DNA of 18,072 nucleotides from Rhodobacterales bacterium UBA7416 (lineage in GTDB: Bacteria > Pseudomonadota > Alphaproteobacteria > Rhodobacterales > Rhodobacteraceae), in the NCBI GenBank assembly GCA_002469545.1, contig DKMK01000081.1, forward strand, positions 1 to 18,072, given 5' to 3'. Shown one piece after another: positions 8,596 to 15,903 of the stretch. A model generated the notes under the pieces. The model ran no database searches and was not told where the DNA came from. It saw nothing but the letters and a program-made list of their open reading frames with translations. The translations under genes and the position numbers were made by a program. Position 1 is the first letter of the stretch, and each line of letters starts with the position of its first letter.

Positions 8596-10230
8596 CTATG
8601 CCTCTAATCGGGTCAGCGACCATTCGATGACGCCCTCATAGTTGATTGCGACGCTAGATACCACAACCTGATTTGCCGCACGTGGATTAAGGCGTCCATA
8701 CTCCATATATGCGCTCTTTTCGATGCTCATTTGTGCCTTAGGTGCGCGTAATAACCAAACTTCGCCCTTGGGTGTGGTCATTGTTACCGCTGTATCACGC
8801 ATCCCTAATTCCAACGCCACATCTGGTGCGATATGAAAGCGCGCCGCAAACGGAATTTTTGATTTTTTATGATTTGCTTTCCACGTGTCAAACTTTGCAC
8901 GGTTATCTTTGTTTTCGGCGGTTACGGTATCTTTGCCACGGACAAACAAACCGGTGCGGGCCATTTCCAATGATCTGTAATGTTTCAAGCCAAAGAGTGG
9001 CACAAATCCAGTGTGTGAACTGGCCAACATTTCGAATTCAGAATTCTCACTTCGTTCGATGGTTGGTACGATTGGTTCTGCTTTTTTGGCGGGACGCACG
9101 CTGGGTGACGTTTCCGCAACGGACAGGCCGCTGTGCGCCAAGAGTGTGCGGCTGGCATTCCACCATTCGGTGCCAAACAGCATCCCCGGCCCCGTATTCA
9201 CAATCAAAGGTTGGCGACCTGTTGATAATTCAAAACACAACGCGCTGAAACTGCCCGCGTCGCGCAACACTTGTTCGCCGCCATCCATAATCAAGACAGT
9301 GCCGCTGTTGGCGATACGTTGATACCCCATTGCACCACCAACGCGTGCCGGTAAGGAAATCGAAGCATCAGACAATGATTGATCCAACCGCCCTTCCATG
9401 CCGCGTCCGCCACCATGGAAATGCGCCAATCCCCCGTCACCCAATCGTAGACTACGCAAGCTGGGAACGATGCGTTCCATTGCCAATAAGTGGTCGCGCA
9501 ATGGTTGCTCTTCGGCTTCACCTATTGCATGGGACGCCCATGCAAGGGTTGTGAAAATATCCATCAACTCTTCTGGGTTTCGCGATGGGATAGCGCCTTG
9601 GGCATCCACATAATTAACCGACTGTTTCGCCAAATTTTTCACCGCAGGCTTCAAGAACCGCTTTTTCCCTTCCAACGCAAGGCCGCAGTAAACCAATCCT
9701 GTCAGGGCTTCAAAACGCCCCAATCCCGCAGGTTCAGCCTGCCAGCGCGCACCCAAGAAATCTGCTTGTTGGCCAAGTGCTTTGAAATATGCTTTTTGGT
9801 TTATCGCGTCTTCTTTGATCAGCAACAGCAGGGCATGATTAATAACACGTACAACACGTCGTCCGGTCAATTGCGGTGTCCAACCAACACCCGATCCATT
9901 GCCATAACGTTCAATCCATTCCCACAACCACTGCTTTGCCAAAGCGCGCGCGCGTGGGCTTCCTTCGGCGGCTAAATGATCAAGCCAGCTGAAACCATGC
10001 AATTCTTGTTCGAAAAAGATACTGGGGGCTTCGAGGTCCCAAATTGATTTATCGGGTGCTTCGACCATATGACCCGCAAACAGGAAAAACCCGCTGATCA
10101 TTTGTTGGCCACGCGCTGGCACACCGATCGAGCGTGGTTCAGGTTGAGCAATAAATGCGCGCGCTGGGCGTGCAAATCTGCTGCGCCTTGCGGCAATTGA
10201 ATTGCCTAACTTATATCCAAATAAACCCAT
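8596..10230 (-). CDS. Heparinase II/III family protein
   Basis: 544 residues. The first about 290 residues look like the alpha-helical toroid of polysaccharide lyases (WLWEWIERYG, TGRRVVRVINHALLLL, ARWQAEPAGLGRFEALTGLVY, LRLGDGGLAHFHGGG). The rest looks like the beta-sandwich heparinase II/III domain (LCFELSTGRQPLIVNTGPG at about 331-349, LLAHSGLSVAE at 363-373). I see no signal peptide. The N-terminus is basic (AARRSRFARPARAF), so export is uncertain. In the sandwich segment the His I would expect a few residues before FEL is not there (SFSALCFEL). This may mean altered or absent lyase activity, but the comparison is from memory. Start supported by AAGGG 7 bases upstream. It sits 27 bases after rsmB and 34 before purH, an order I recall as common in Rhodobacterales. 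Substrate unknown. Confidence 0.88.
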   Translation of the reverse strand: MGLFGYKLGNSIAARRSRFARPARAFIAQPEPRSIGVPARGQQMISGFFLFAGHMVEAPDKSIWDLEAPSIFFEQELHGFSWLDHLAAEGSPRARALAKQWLWEWIERYGNGSGVGWTPQLTGRRVVRVINHALLLLIKEDAINQKAYFKALGQQADFLGARWQAEPAGLGRFEALTGLVYCGLALEGKKRFLKPAVKNLAKQSVNYVDAQGAIPSRNPEELMDIFTTLAWASHAIGEAEEQPLRDHLLAMERIVPSLRSLRLGDGGLAHFHGGGRGMEGRLDQSLSDASISLPARVGGAMGYQRIANSGTVLIMDGGEQVLRDAGSFSALCFELSTGRQPLIVNTGPGMLFGTEWWNASRTLLAHSGLSVAETSPSVRPAKKAEPIVPTIERSENSEFEMLASSHTGFVPLFGLKHYRSLEMARTGLFVRGKDTVTAENKDNRAKFDTWKANHKKSKIPFAARFHIAPDVALELGMRDTAVTMTTPKGEVWLLRAPKAQMSIEKSAYMEYGRLNPRAANQVVVSSVAINYEGVIEWSLTRLEA

Positions 10231-10257
10231 TGGTACGCCCTTATCACTTTGGGCAGG

Positions 10258-11550
10258 TTAGTCTTTGCGTTTGAATTTTGCTACGTAAAATCCATCCATA
10301 CCACCGTGATTTTCCCAAAAATCTGGGCGTAGGCGAATTTGGCCGGTTTCATTTGCCATATCCGCGTCCAATCCCATTGACGTTGGATCAATCGCGACTG
10401 TTTCCAATGCTGCGTTTTGTTTTGCGAGCCAGTTCACTTGGCCTTCGCCTTCGGCAGAGAAAATCGAACATGTTGAATAGATCAGCACGCCATCGGGGGT
10501 TAACCATTCTGCCGCTTTTAGGATCAGTTGACGTTGAAGTTTTAACAGATCACCCAGATCAAAGTTTGCTTTTGCAAATGGCAAATCAGGATGGCGGCGG
10601 ATTGTGCCTGTGGCAGAACATGGGGCATCCAACAAAATTGCATCAAACGGCGCATCGGGCGTCCATTTCAATGCATCCGCTACGACACAGTTTGCCTTTA
10701 ACTTTGTGCGAAACAGATTTTGCTGCACGCGTTTCATACGGCCGTCAGAAATATCCAAGGCTGTTACATCAGCCCCCATCGCGGCCAGTTGCATTGTTTT
10801 ACCACCCGGTGCCGCACATAAATCCAACACACGTTTGCCACGTAAATCACCCAGAGAACGGGCTGGAATAGAAGCTGCGGCATCTTGGACCCACCAATCA
10901 CCTTCGGCAAAGCCAGGCAATTCAGAGATCTGCCCAGCGCGCGCCAAACGTACGGAATTATTTGGCATCAATTGAGCACCCAATGTTTTCGCCAATTCAG
11001 CCGCCATGGCGTCGTCTTTGCACGTCAAATCAATTGGCGCGCCCGTCTGATGAGCCTTTTCAATCGCGACAATATCTGACGCGTTGGTGATTTTCGACAT
11101 CTGTGAGCGAAATGCTTTTGGTAATTCTTGGGGTGGTAAGTCGGCAAAAATGGCTGGCCCTTCGGACGCAACTTTGCGCAGGACTGCATTCGCCAAGTTT
11201 TTAAGATGTGCCGTCTTTTGTCGACGTTTCGCCATGGTGACTGCCGCATCAACGGCAGCATGATCTGCAATTCCGTCAACTAAAATTTCAGTCGCCGCAA
11301 CGCGTAATATATTTAGCAATGCAAATGGCGGTTGCTTAGTTAAAAATTTATCCAAAACAAAGTCGACCGGCCCCAAATTACGCAGTGTCGTCAATGCCAG
11401 CGATTGCGCACGGGCGCGTTCGTAAGGTTCCAAATCAATCAATGGGCTGTCTTCAGCATTGATCAAATCGATGAGCAGGCGTTTTTCCAACAAGACACTG
11501 TGCAACAACCGCACCGCTGCTTCGCGTGCATATAATCCAGGTTTAGCCAT
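10258..11550 (-). CDS. rsmB: RsmB/NOP family rRNA (cytosine-C5) methyltransferase
   Basis: 430 residues. It has an N-terminal NusB-like RNA-binding domain (about 1-140, with ILRVAATEIL and VDAAVTMAKRR) and a C-terminal Rossmann-fold methyltransferase. The SAM-binding motif is VLDLCAAPGGKTMQLA (241-256). DAPCSATGTIRRHPD (308-322) holds Cys311, and STCS (359-362) holds the nucleophile Cys361, the usual two-cysteine arrangement of m5C RNA methyltransferases. It is expected to methylate 16S rRNA as in E. coli RsmB (C967), though some alphaproteobacterial relatives are annotated only as RsmB/NOP family. It is the first gene of the long minus-strand run, divergent from the DUF1674 gene. An AAAGAGA stretch upstream of the ATG may serve as ribosome binding site. 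Confidence 0.93.
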   Translation of the reverse strand: MAKPGLYAREAAVRLLHSVLLEKRLLIDLINAEDSPLIDLEPYERARAQSLALTTLRNLGPVDFVLDKFLTKQPPFALLNILRVAATEILVDGIADHAAVDAAVTMAKRRQKTAHLKNLANAVLRKVASEGPAIFADLPPQELPKAFRSQMSKITNASDIVAIEKAHQTGAPIDLTCKDDAMAAELAKTLGAQLMPNNSVRLARAGQISELPGFAEGDWWVQDAAASIPARSLGDLRGKRVLDLCAAPGGKTMQLAAMGADVTALDISDGRMKRVQQNLFRTKLKANCVVADALKWTPDAPFDAILLDAPCSATGTIRRHPDLPFAKANFDLGDLLKLQRQLILKAAEWLTPDGVLIYSTCSIFSAEGEGQVNWLAKQNAALETVAIDPTSMGLDADMANETGQIRLRPDFWENHGGMDGFYVAKFKRKD

Positions 11551-11620
11551 TTGCGTCTCTTTCCGTGGTCGTTTATAGGGCTGTTACTACATGCATACGC
11601 CCAGCAACAGAGCAAAGAAC
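11551..11620. promoter_or_regulatory. Divergent intergenic region, rsmB / DUF1674 gene
   Basis: Seventy bases separate the rsmB start (minus) from the preferred DUF1674 start (plus). The promoter of the long minus-strand run and that of the DUF1674 gene should lie here or just inside the adjoining coding sequence. I could not pick out convincing -35/-10 pairs by eye, so this is inferred from gene orientation alone. Confidence 0.4.
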
Positions 11621-11800
11621 ATGACCGACACCAAAGAAACACGTCTTAAAAATGCCGCCGAACGCGCCCTTGCAGAAGCAAAAGCGCGAAAGGATGCGAT
11701 CAATGATGCATCCTTGCAATTGGAATTGGGCGGACCCAAAGGTTTAGAACCAACACGGTTTGGCGATTGGGAAAGAAAGGGAATCACATCAGATTTCTGA
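11621..11800 (+). CDS. DUF1674 / SdhAF4-like small protein
   Basis: 59 residues from the Met at 11621. A Met at 11591 would add ten residues with no family likeness. The N-terminal half is a charged helix (LKNAAERALAEAKARKD). The C-terminal end carries the family signature GGPKGLEPTRFGDWERKG ending in SDF. Mitochondrial members (SDHAF4) are chaperones for the flavinated succinate dehydrogenase subunit; the same job in bacteria is an inference. The gene is divergent from rsmB, a placement I recall from other alphaproteobacteria. The ribosome binding site is weak (AGAG about 9 bases upstream), so the start is less sure than the identity. Confidence 0.85.
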   Translation: MTDTKETRLKNAAERALAEAKARKDAINDASLQLELGGPKGLEPTRFGDWERKGITSDF

Positions 11801-11855
11801 TCAATTTGATTGATTTTCAAACGTAAGTTTACGCTTTCCCAATATATGAACAGTT

Positions 11856-11883
11856 ACAAAGCCCATGTTAATCGGAGCTTTGT
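11856..11883 (+). promoter_or_regulatory. Inverted repeat flanking the ribosome binding site of the 264-residue secreted protein
   Basis: ACAAAGC (11856-11862) and GCTTTGT (11877-11883) are perfect 7-base complements separated by 14 bases. The Shine-Dalgarno GGAG (11874-11877) lies at the loop/stem edge, one base before the start ATG at 11885. In mRNA this could fold into a hairpin that affects ribosome access. The stem is AU-rich with two GC pairs, so stability is modest. The repeat is plainly seen; the regulatory role is speculative. Confidence 0.3.
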
Positions 11884-11884
11884 T

Positions 11885-12679
11885 ATGTCTAAATCCTTCT
11901 ATCCTGTGCTGGCTTGTATGTTTTGGCTGGGATTCGTCACCCCCACATCTGCCCAAGAACAATCAAATCGGATTTGGTTCACATGGGAGGCGCTTCGCAC
12001 AAATACAGAACTGTGCCAGCAAAAAAACACCTGTCGTCCCGTTTCAACCTATATCACGCGAATGATAGAGGAAGCCGATACCAGAAAAGCCAAAGAAATG
12101 ACTGGCGCAATGGACCAATTGGCAAAGCTACGCGGATATCCAACCGATCATCCTGATGCACCCAAAGTATGCCAAAATGTTGAGGCCGCCAAAGTATTGG
12201 GGTTTAACCCAGAAATGTGGCCAATCTCAGAAAAACTAGATACTTTGGTTGGGCTTCCGGGCGTGCATTTTTCACTGGGATCTCTTAAGGCACCGGCGAA
12301 TTACGAGGGGCCTTTTGGTGAACAGGTTCACGCAGAAGTCGTTAAAAAAATTACAGCGGCGGGCATTCGTTATCTGACAGAAGAAGAAATGGAAAAAACG
12401 CCCGGGCAACCGCATTTGAACATCTATTTTTCAAATACAAATCCAGACACGGGCTGTTGGTTCAGTGTTTTTTCCAGCCTTTCGCAAACGGCACTACTTA
12501 CCCGCAATCATACTGTGAAATTCAAGGCAGGAACGTGGGGGTTTGGCGGAGGGTATTCTGCCGATCACCCAGATCGCAGTGAATACGCCGCAATTATGAT
12601 CGTCATTGATAAATTCATCGCGGATTTCCAAACCGCCAACCCAAACGGCGTCAAACGCATTGCGTTGAACAGTCCATAA
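11885..12679 (+). CDS. Secreted protein of unknown function
   Basis: 264 residues; I do not recognise the family. I start at 11885 because GGAG lies 7 bases upstream and the protein then opens with a signal peptide, MSKSFYPVLACMFWLGFVTP followed by TSA-Q, with cleavage expected after residue 23. The mature protein has Cys pairs in its N-terminal part (ELCQQKNTC), a central helix (AKEMTGAMDQLAKLRGYP), and a C-terminal region with EEEMEKTPGQPHLNIYFS, GCWFSVFSSLSQTALLTR, TWGFGGGY and a final helix IMIVIDKFIADF. That layout resembles a soluble periplasmic alpha/beta protein. It follows the DUF1674 gene by 84 bases on the same strand and ends convergent to dapB. No enzyme motif is visible. Confidence 0.85.
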   Translation: MSKSFYPVLACMFWLGFVTPTSAQEQSNRIWFTWEALRTNTELCQQKNTCRPVSTYITRMIEEADTRKAKEMTGAMDQLAKLRGYPTDHPDAPKVCQNVEAAKVLGFNPEMWPISEKLDTLVGLPGVHFSLGSLKAPANYEGPFGEQVHAEVVKKITAAGIRYLTEEEMEKTPGQPHLNIYFSNTNPDTGCWFSVFSSLSQTALLTRNHTVKFKAGTWGFGGGYSADHPDRSEYAAIMIVIDKFIADFQTANPNGVKRIALNSP

Positions 12680-12734
12680 CGACACATTTGGCCCCCCGTT
12701 ATTCTAAGCAAATAGCAGGCACAAGAATCACCGC

Positions 12735-12800
12735 ATGGCGAGGAGTAGTCAGATTTCAGCGCCGGAGGCGCAACTCATCCTCATTGCACCCGAGCCGTAG
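12735..12800 (+). other. Possible 21-residue small ORF in the gap before dapB
   Basis: An ATG-to-TAG frame encodes 21 residues beginning MARSSQ and ending in a proline- and leucine/isoleucine-containing tail (APEAQLILIAPEP). It has no convincing Shine-Dalgarno sequence and covers two short hairpins. It could be a real small peptide, the tail of a decayed gene, or a chance frame over structured DNA. I have a vague memory of similar short tails in Rhodobacterales intergenic sequence but cannot verify it. Confidence 0.2.
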
Positions 12801-12804
12801 GCCC
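12759..12804. repeat. Two mini-hairpins in the convergent gap
   Basis: GCGCC-GGA-GGCGC (12759-12771) is a perfect 5-base stem with a 3-base loop. GAGCC-GTA-GGCCC (12792-12804) is a second stem of the same geometry with one G-U pair on one strand. They lie between the convergent ends of the 264-residue secreted protein gene and dapB, where transcription would be expected to end. Neither is followed by a T-run, so they are not standard intrinsic terminators. They could act as mRNA 3' end stabilisers or be copies of a dispersed element. Confidence 0.4.
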
Positions 12805-12821
12805 ATCAACGCGGCACAACA

Positions 12822-13631
12822 TCACAGACCTAAAACATCCATCATGTCATATTCACCAGGAGCTTTACCCAACCCCCAAAGGGCTGCTTTCAGAGCGCCA
12901 CGGGCAAATACTTGACGATCCGTTGCCAGATGACGCAACACAATACGTTCACCGTCTGCTGCAAAAATTACATCGTGTTCACCAACAACGTCGCCGCCGC
13001 GAATGGCATGAAATCCGATGTCACCGCGTTTACGTTCACCCGTAATACCGTCGCGACCACGATCGGATACATCCGTAAGGTTTACACCACGACCATCCGC
13101 AGCTGCTTCGCCCAACATCAATGCTGTGCCTGAAGGTGCATCAACTTTGTAACGGTGGTGACCTTCGACAATTTCGATATCAAAATCTTCGTCCAAGGCC
13201 GCGGCTACTTTTTTGGTCAGTAGCGTCAAAAGGTTCACGCCTAAGCTCATATTGCCAGCACGCACAATAACTGCATTCTGCGCAGGTGTTTTTAATGCCG
13301 CTAAATGCGTGTCATCCATGCCCGTTGTGCCAATAACATGAACAACGCCAGTTTGGGCGGCCAATTCTGCGTGGGCGACTGTGGCGGCGGGTGATGTGAA
13401 ATCAATCACCGCTTGGGCGTTTGCGAAAACCGCTGATGCGTCATCGCTGACGATGATACCGTTTTCGCCACCGCCCATACAGACACCTAAATCACGTCCA
13501 ACCCATTCATGCCCAGCGCGTTCAGTCACACCCGACAGAACCGCCTTGTCTGAATTTTGAACTGTATTTATCAACATCTGGCCCATACGCCCAGATGCCC
13601 CCACAATTGCGATCGCTGGTAGAGTTGTCAT
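12822..13631 (-). CDS. dapB: 4-hydroxy-tetrahydrodipicolinate reductase
   Basis: 269 residues, a normal length. It reduces the product of DapA to tetrahydrodipicolinate in the diaminopimelate route to lysine and peptidoglycan, in the cytoplasm. The nucleotide-binding loop GASGRMG is at 11-17, IGTTG at 100-104, and the catalytic signature EGHHRYKVDAPSGTA at 156-170 (His158/His159, Lys162). The C-terminal part has RGGDVVGEHDVIF. The open frame extends upstream but the start at 13631 fits the family and has AAGGGA 8 bases upstream. It is divergent from rbfA and convergent with the 264-residue secreted protein gene. Confidence 0.97.
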   Translation of the reverse strand: MTTLPAIAIVGASGRMGQMLINTVQNSDKAVLSGVTERAGHEWVGRDLGVCMGGGENGIIVSDDASAVFANAQAVIDFTSPAATVAHAELAAQTGVVHVIGTTGMDDTHLAALKTPAQNAVIVRAGNMSLGVNLLTLLTKKVAAALDEDFDIEIVEGHHRYKVDAPSGTALMLGEAAADGRGVNLTDVSDRGRDGITGERKRGDIGFHAIRGGDVVGEHDVIFAADGERIVLRHLATDRQVFARGALKAALWGLGKAPGEYDMMDVLGL

Positions 13632-13727
13632 GATCTTTATCCCTTTTTGCTGTCCCCATTTACCGCGCATTGGCACAGATGCAAAGCCCCGCTTGCGAGT
13701 AGTTAGAAAAACCCCTAAATGAGGCGC
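13632..13727. promoter_or_regulatory. Divergent intergenic region, dapB / rbfA
   Basis: This 96-base stretch separates two genes that face away from each other, so it should hold the promoters for both. By eye I found only weak partial matches to -35/-10 boxes on either strand and assign none. It contains the dapB ribosome binding site (AAGGGA on the minus strand). Confidence 0.4.
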
Positions 13728-14132
13728 ATGGCGAAAAAAGAAAATCACGCGGCCAATGGGCCAACCCAACGACAATTACGTGTCGGCGAAATGCTGCGAC
13801 GCGCAATTTCTGATGTTTTATTGCGCGGTGACATCCACGATGCCGATTTGGCACATATGTCCATCACCGTCGGCGAGGTGCGTTCAACACCTGATCTGCG
13901 TTTAGCATTGGTTTATGTATTGCCGCTGGGCGGTCAAAACGCGGATATCGTGATAGAAGCGCTAAATCGAAACAAATACGAAGTAAGAAGAGCCGTGAAT
14001 AAGCAAGTTTCGCTTAAATATTCACCTGACCTTAAATTCGTTTTGGATAGAACGTTTGATCAGTTGGATGAAACACGCCGTTTGTTAAACCAAGATGTTG
14101 TCGTAAAGGACGTATCATCCGACGACGAATAG
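13728..14132 (+). CDS. rbfA: Ribosome-binding factor A
   Basis: 134 residues from the Met at 13728. A Met nine bases earlier (13719) is in frame but has no Shine-Dalgarno, and relatives usually begin Met-Ala-Lys. GAGG lies just 3 bases before the chosen ATG, which is closer than usual. RbfA is a KH-fold protein that binds the 30S subunit late in 16S rRNA maturation. Seen are QRQLRVGEMLRRAISDVLLRG (about 14-34, in two overlapping conserved runs), ITVGEVRSTPDLRLALVYVLPLGG split across 46-69, and LKYSPDLKFVLDRTFD. The acidic C-terminal tail DVSSDDE is normal. The gene is upstream of the sulfotransferase-like gene and truB. Confidence 0.95.
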   Translation: MAKKENHAANGPTQRQLRVGEMLRRAISDVLLRGDIHDADLAHMSITVGEVRSTPDLRLALVYVLPLGGQNADIVIEALNRNKYEVRRAVNKQVSLKYSPDLKFVLDRTFDQLDETRRLLNQDVVVKDVSSDDE

Positions 14133-14168
14133 CGCAGGGTTGCGCGTTGTCTAGGGGTACTGAACAAA

Positions 14169-14987
14169 ATGCTTACGTCACAATCATTGGCGCTGAATGC
14201 CGCCGTTGCGCGCATGGAATCGCCAGCAGATAAAATCAAAATTCAAATCTCTGAACAGTTTGGGTTTAAATATCACCAAATCACCAAATGCGGATGTACG
14301 TTCACCAAGACGTTGATCAATCAATTGGATGGGCGGTCATCAACGGCACACCCCATTAAAATCGACTGGTCGTCCGGTGGACCGCCTGCGTTTGTTATCA
14401 TTCGCAATCCCATCGATCGCTTTATATCGTTGTATTTTGATAAAATATTACGCGGCTCGTCAGGGATTGGCCGTAAGTTTTTGAACCGTCATTTGGTTGA
14501 TCGCGATGCCGCGTCTTTAATGGCGCATCAGTTGAATTGCCTACAATCCCTTGGCTGGATAAATTCGACGATAACAGGGCGATCATCAGAGCCGACGAAT
14601 TATCATTGGCGACCCCAAGTTCGGCGGTTACACAAAATTTCAAAGATGGATGTGCATGTACTGACACTTGATGGGCTATCGTGGCAATTGCCTTATTTGC
14701 TGCGCGGCTGTTGTCCAAATATCAGCGATGTGATGAAACGGGTTGGTATGCGAAACGTTTCACCCAAACCATGCGATGCGTCACAACTTGCGTCACAAAA
14801 ACTGCGTAAGCAAATAAGCAGGATTTACGCGGACGATGAACGTGTATATTCCGAAGCAAATCGCCATTGGGCGAAAATCGGAACAAGGCTGGGGCATCAT
14901 GGGCAAGACATCAAACAAACGGCGCGTGGATGGTTGGTTACTGATCGACAAGCCTGCTGGAATAACATCCAGCGCGGTGGTCAATAA
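14169..14987 (+). CDS. Sulfotransferase-like protein (sulfotransferase family 2 type)
   Basis: 272 residues. ITKCGCTFTKTL (38-49) resembles the 5'-phosphosulfate-binding loop of PAPS-dependent sulfotransferases. FVIIRNPIDRFISLYFDK (75-92) resembles the 3'-phosphate-binding motif with its Arg and Ser. Both are spaced as in carbohydrate-type family 2 enzymes. No signal peptide or membrane anchor is seen, so a cytoplasmic enzyme is likely. The acceptor is unknown; cell-surface polysaccharide is a common target in the family. The gene lies 36 bases after rbfA. Its last 89 bases overlap truB in a different frame, so its final about 29 residues come from sequence constrained by truB and may not belong to the conserved domain. 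The likely ribosome binding site is GGGG 11 bases upstream. Family call is moderately sure. Confidence 0.75.
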   Translation: MLTSQSLALNAAVARMESPADKIKIQISEQFGFKYHQITKCGCTFTKTLINQLDGRSSTAHPIKIDWSSGGPPAFVIIRNPIDRFISLYFDKILRGSSGIGRKFLNRHLVDRDAASLMAHQLNCLQSLGWINSTITGRSSEPTNYHWRPQVRRLHKISKMDVHVLTLDGLSWQLPYLLRGCCPNISDVMKRVGMRNVSPKPCDASQLASQKLRKQISRIYADDERVYSEANRHWAKIGTRLGHHGQDIKQTARGWLVTDRQACWNNIQRGGQ

Positions 14988-15807
14988 GGTAAAATGGGCG
15001 CTGAATGCCAAAAAGGCCGGCCATGCGGGTACGTTGGACCCCGAAGCAACGGGATTATTGGCGGTGGCGCTGGGCGAAGCGACGAAAACCGTTCCTTATG
15101 TGACGGATGGGTTGAAGGCATATACCTTTATTGTACGGCTTGGTCAGGCGACGAATACGGATGATACCGAAGGTGAAGTCATTGCCAGTAGCGATTTGCG
15201 CCCGGCCGATGCGGAAATCAAAGACGCCTTGGTTCAATTCACGGGTGATATCCAACAGGTTCCGCCGCAATTTTCCGCTGTCAAAGTGGACGGCCAACGG
15301 GCGTATAAGTTGGCGCGTGATGGCGAAGAGTTGGATTTGATTGCGCGTGATTTATTTGTCGAAAGTCTGACACTTTTAAACCGCATCGACGACGATCACG
15401 TTGAGCTGAAAATGGTTTGTGGCAAGGGCGGATATGTGCGTTCGATTGCACGCGATTTGGGCGCATCATTGGGGTGTCTGGGGCATGTGAAAATATTGCG
15501 CCGCATTTGGTCTTGTTCACTGAACGTCGAGGATGCCATTGATTTCGCAACCATTGAGCGTTTGGCAAAAGATCCAGAACTGGAAAATTATCTGCATCCG
15601 ATCGAATTGGGTTTGGCAGATTTACCAGAACTAAAATGTCGCCCTGAAGAGGTAGGTAAGTTGCGTAATGGTAATCCTGCAATGGTGTTGGCGTCTGATC
15701 TGGAATACGGCGCCGAAGCGTGGGTTTCTTGCAATGGTGAACCTTTGGCGATTGGCATTTATAAAGCCGGTGAAATTCATCCCAACCGTGTATTTGTTGC
15801 GCCTTAG
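14899..15807 (+). CDS. truB: tRNA pseudouridine(55) synthase TruB
   Basis: 302 residues. It makes pseudouridine 55 in the T-loop of tRNAs. I place the start at the ATG at 14899 because the conserved protein begins with GWLLIDKPAGITS soon after. The 21 residues upstream in the same frame have no TruB likeness. The catalytic Asp47 lies in GTLDPEATGLL. Also seen are YTFIVRLGQATNTDDTEGE, PPQFSAVKVDGQRAYKLAR, and the KGGYVRSIARDLG segment. A C-terminal PUA-like part follows. Its first 89 bases lie inside the upstream sulfotransferase-like gene, and AAGG sits 10 bases upstream, so translation may be coupled. Confidence 0.97.
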   Translation: MGKTSNKRRVDGWLLIDKPAGITSSAVVNKVKWALNAKKAGHAGTLDPEATGLLAVALGEATKTVPYVTDGLKAYTFIVRLGQATNTDDTEGEVIASSDLRPADAEIKDALVQFTGDIQQVPPQFSAVKVDGQRAYKLARDGEELDLIARDLFVESLTLLNRIDDDHVELKMVCGKGGYVRSIARDLGASLGCLGHVKILRRIWSCSLNVEDAIDFATIERLAKDPELENYLHPIELGLADLPELKCRPEEVGKLRNGNPAMVLASDLEYGAEAWVSCNGEPLAIGIYKAGEIHPNRVFVAP

Positions 15808-15903
15808 ACACGCCCTGCTTGAATTATAGTTCCTTCATCTTTGACGCGTTGTATTGCTACTTTTTGGGGCTTAGTGAACGCGCATTCTAGAGAGCGAAAA
15901 TAG

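Noticed and set aside
10278..10871. Plus-strand open frame of 197 codons
   Set aside because: It is the antisense shadow of rsmB, which has intact catalytic motifs in the other strand.
11822..11833. CGTAA-GT-TTACG inverted repeat after the DUF1674 gene
   Set aside because: A two-base loop and five-base AT-rich arms with no T-run; too weak to call a terminator.
12688..12915. Plus-strand open frame of 75 codons overlapping the dapB 3' end
   Set aside because: Arg/Pro-rich translation, enters dapB antisense, no ribosome binding site. The short frame at 12735-12800 is more interesting in the same gap.
14132..14145. GCGCA-GGGT-TGCGC hairpin at the rbfA stop codon
   Set aside because: A short stem with no following T-run, and the next gene starts only 24 bases later, so I do not call it a terminator.
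15281..15811. Minus-strand open frame of 176 codons
   Set aside because: Antisense to truB; the translation has no recognisable features.
15841..15882. TTGACG box and CGCGTT/AACGCG inverted repeat upstream of the beta-barrel gene
   Set aside because: No -10 box lies at the right distance from TTGACG, and six-base arms separated by 26 bases are expected by chance.
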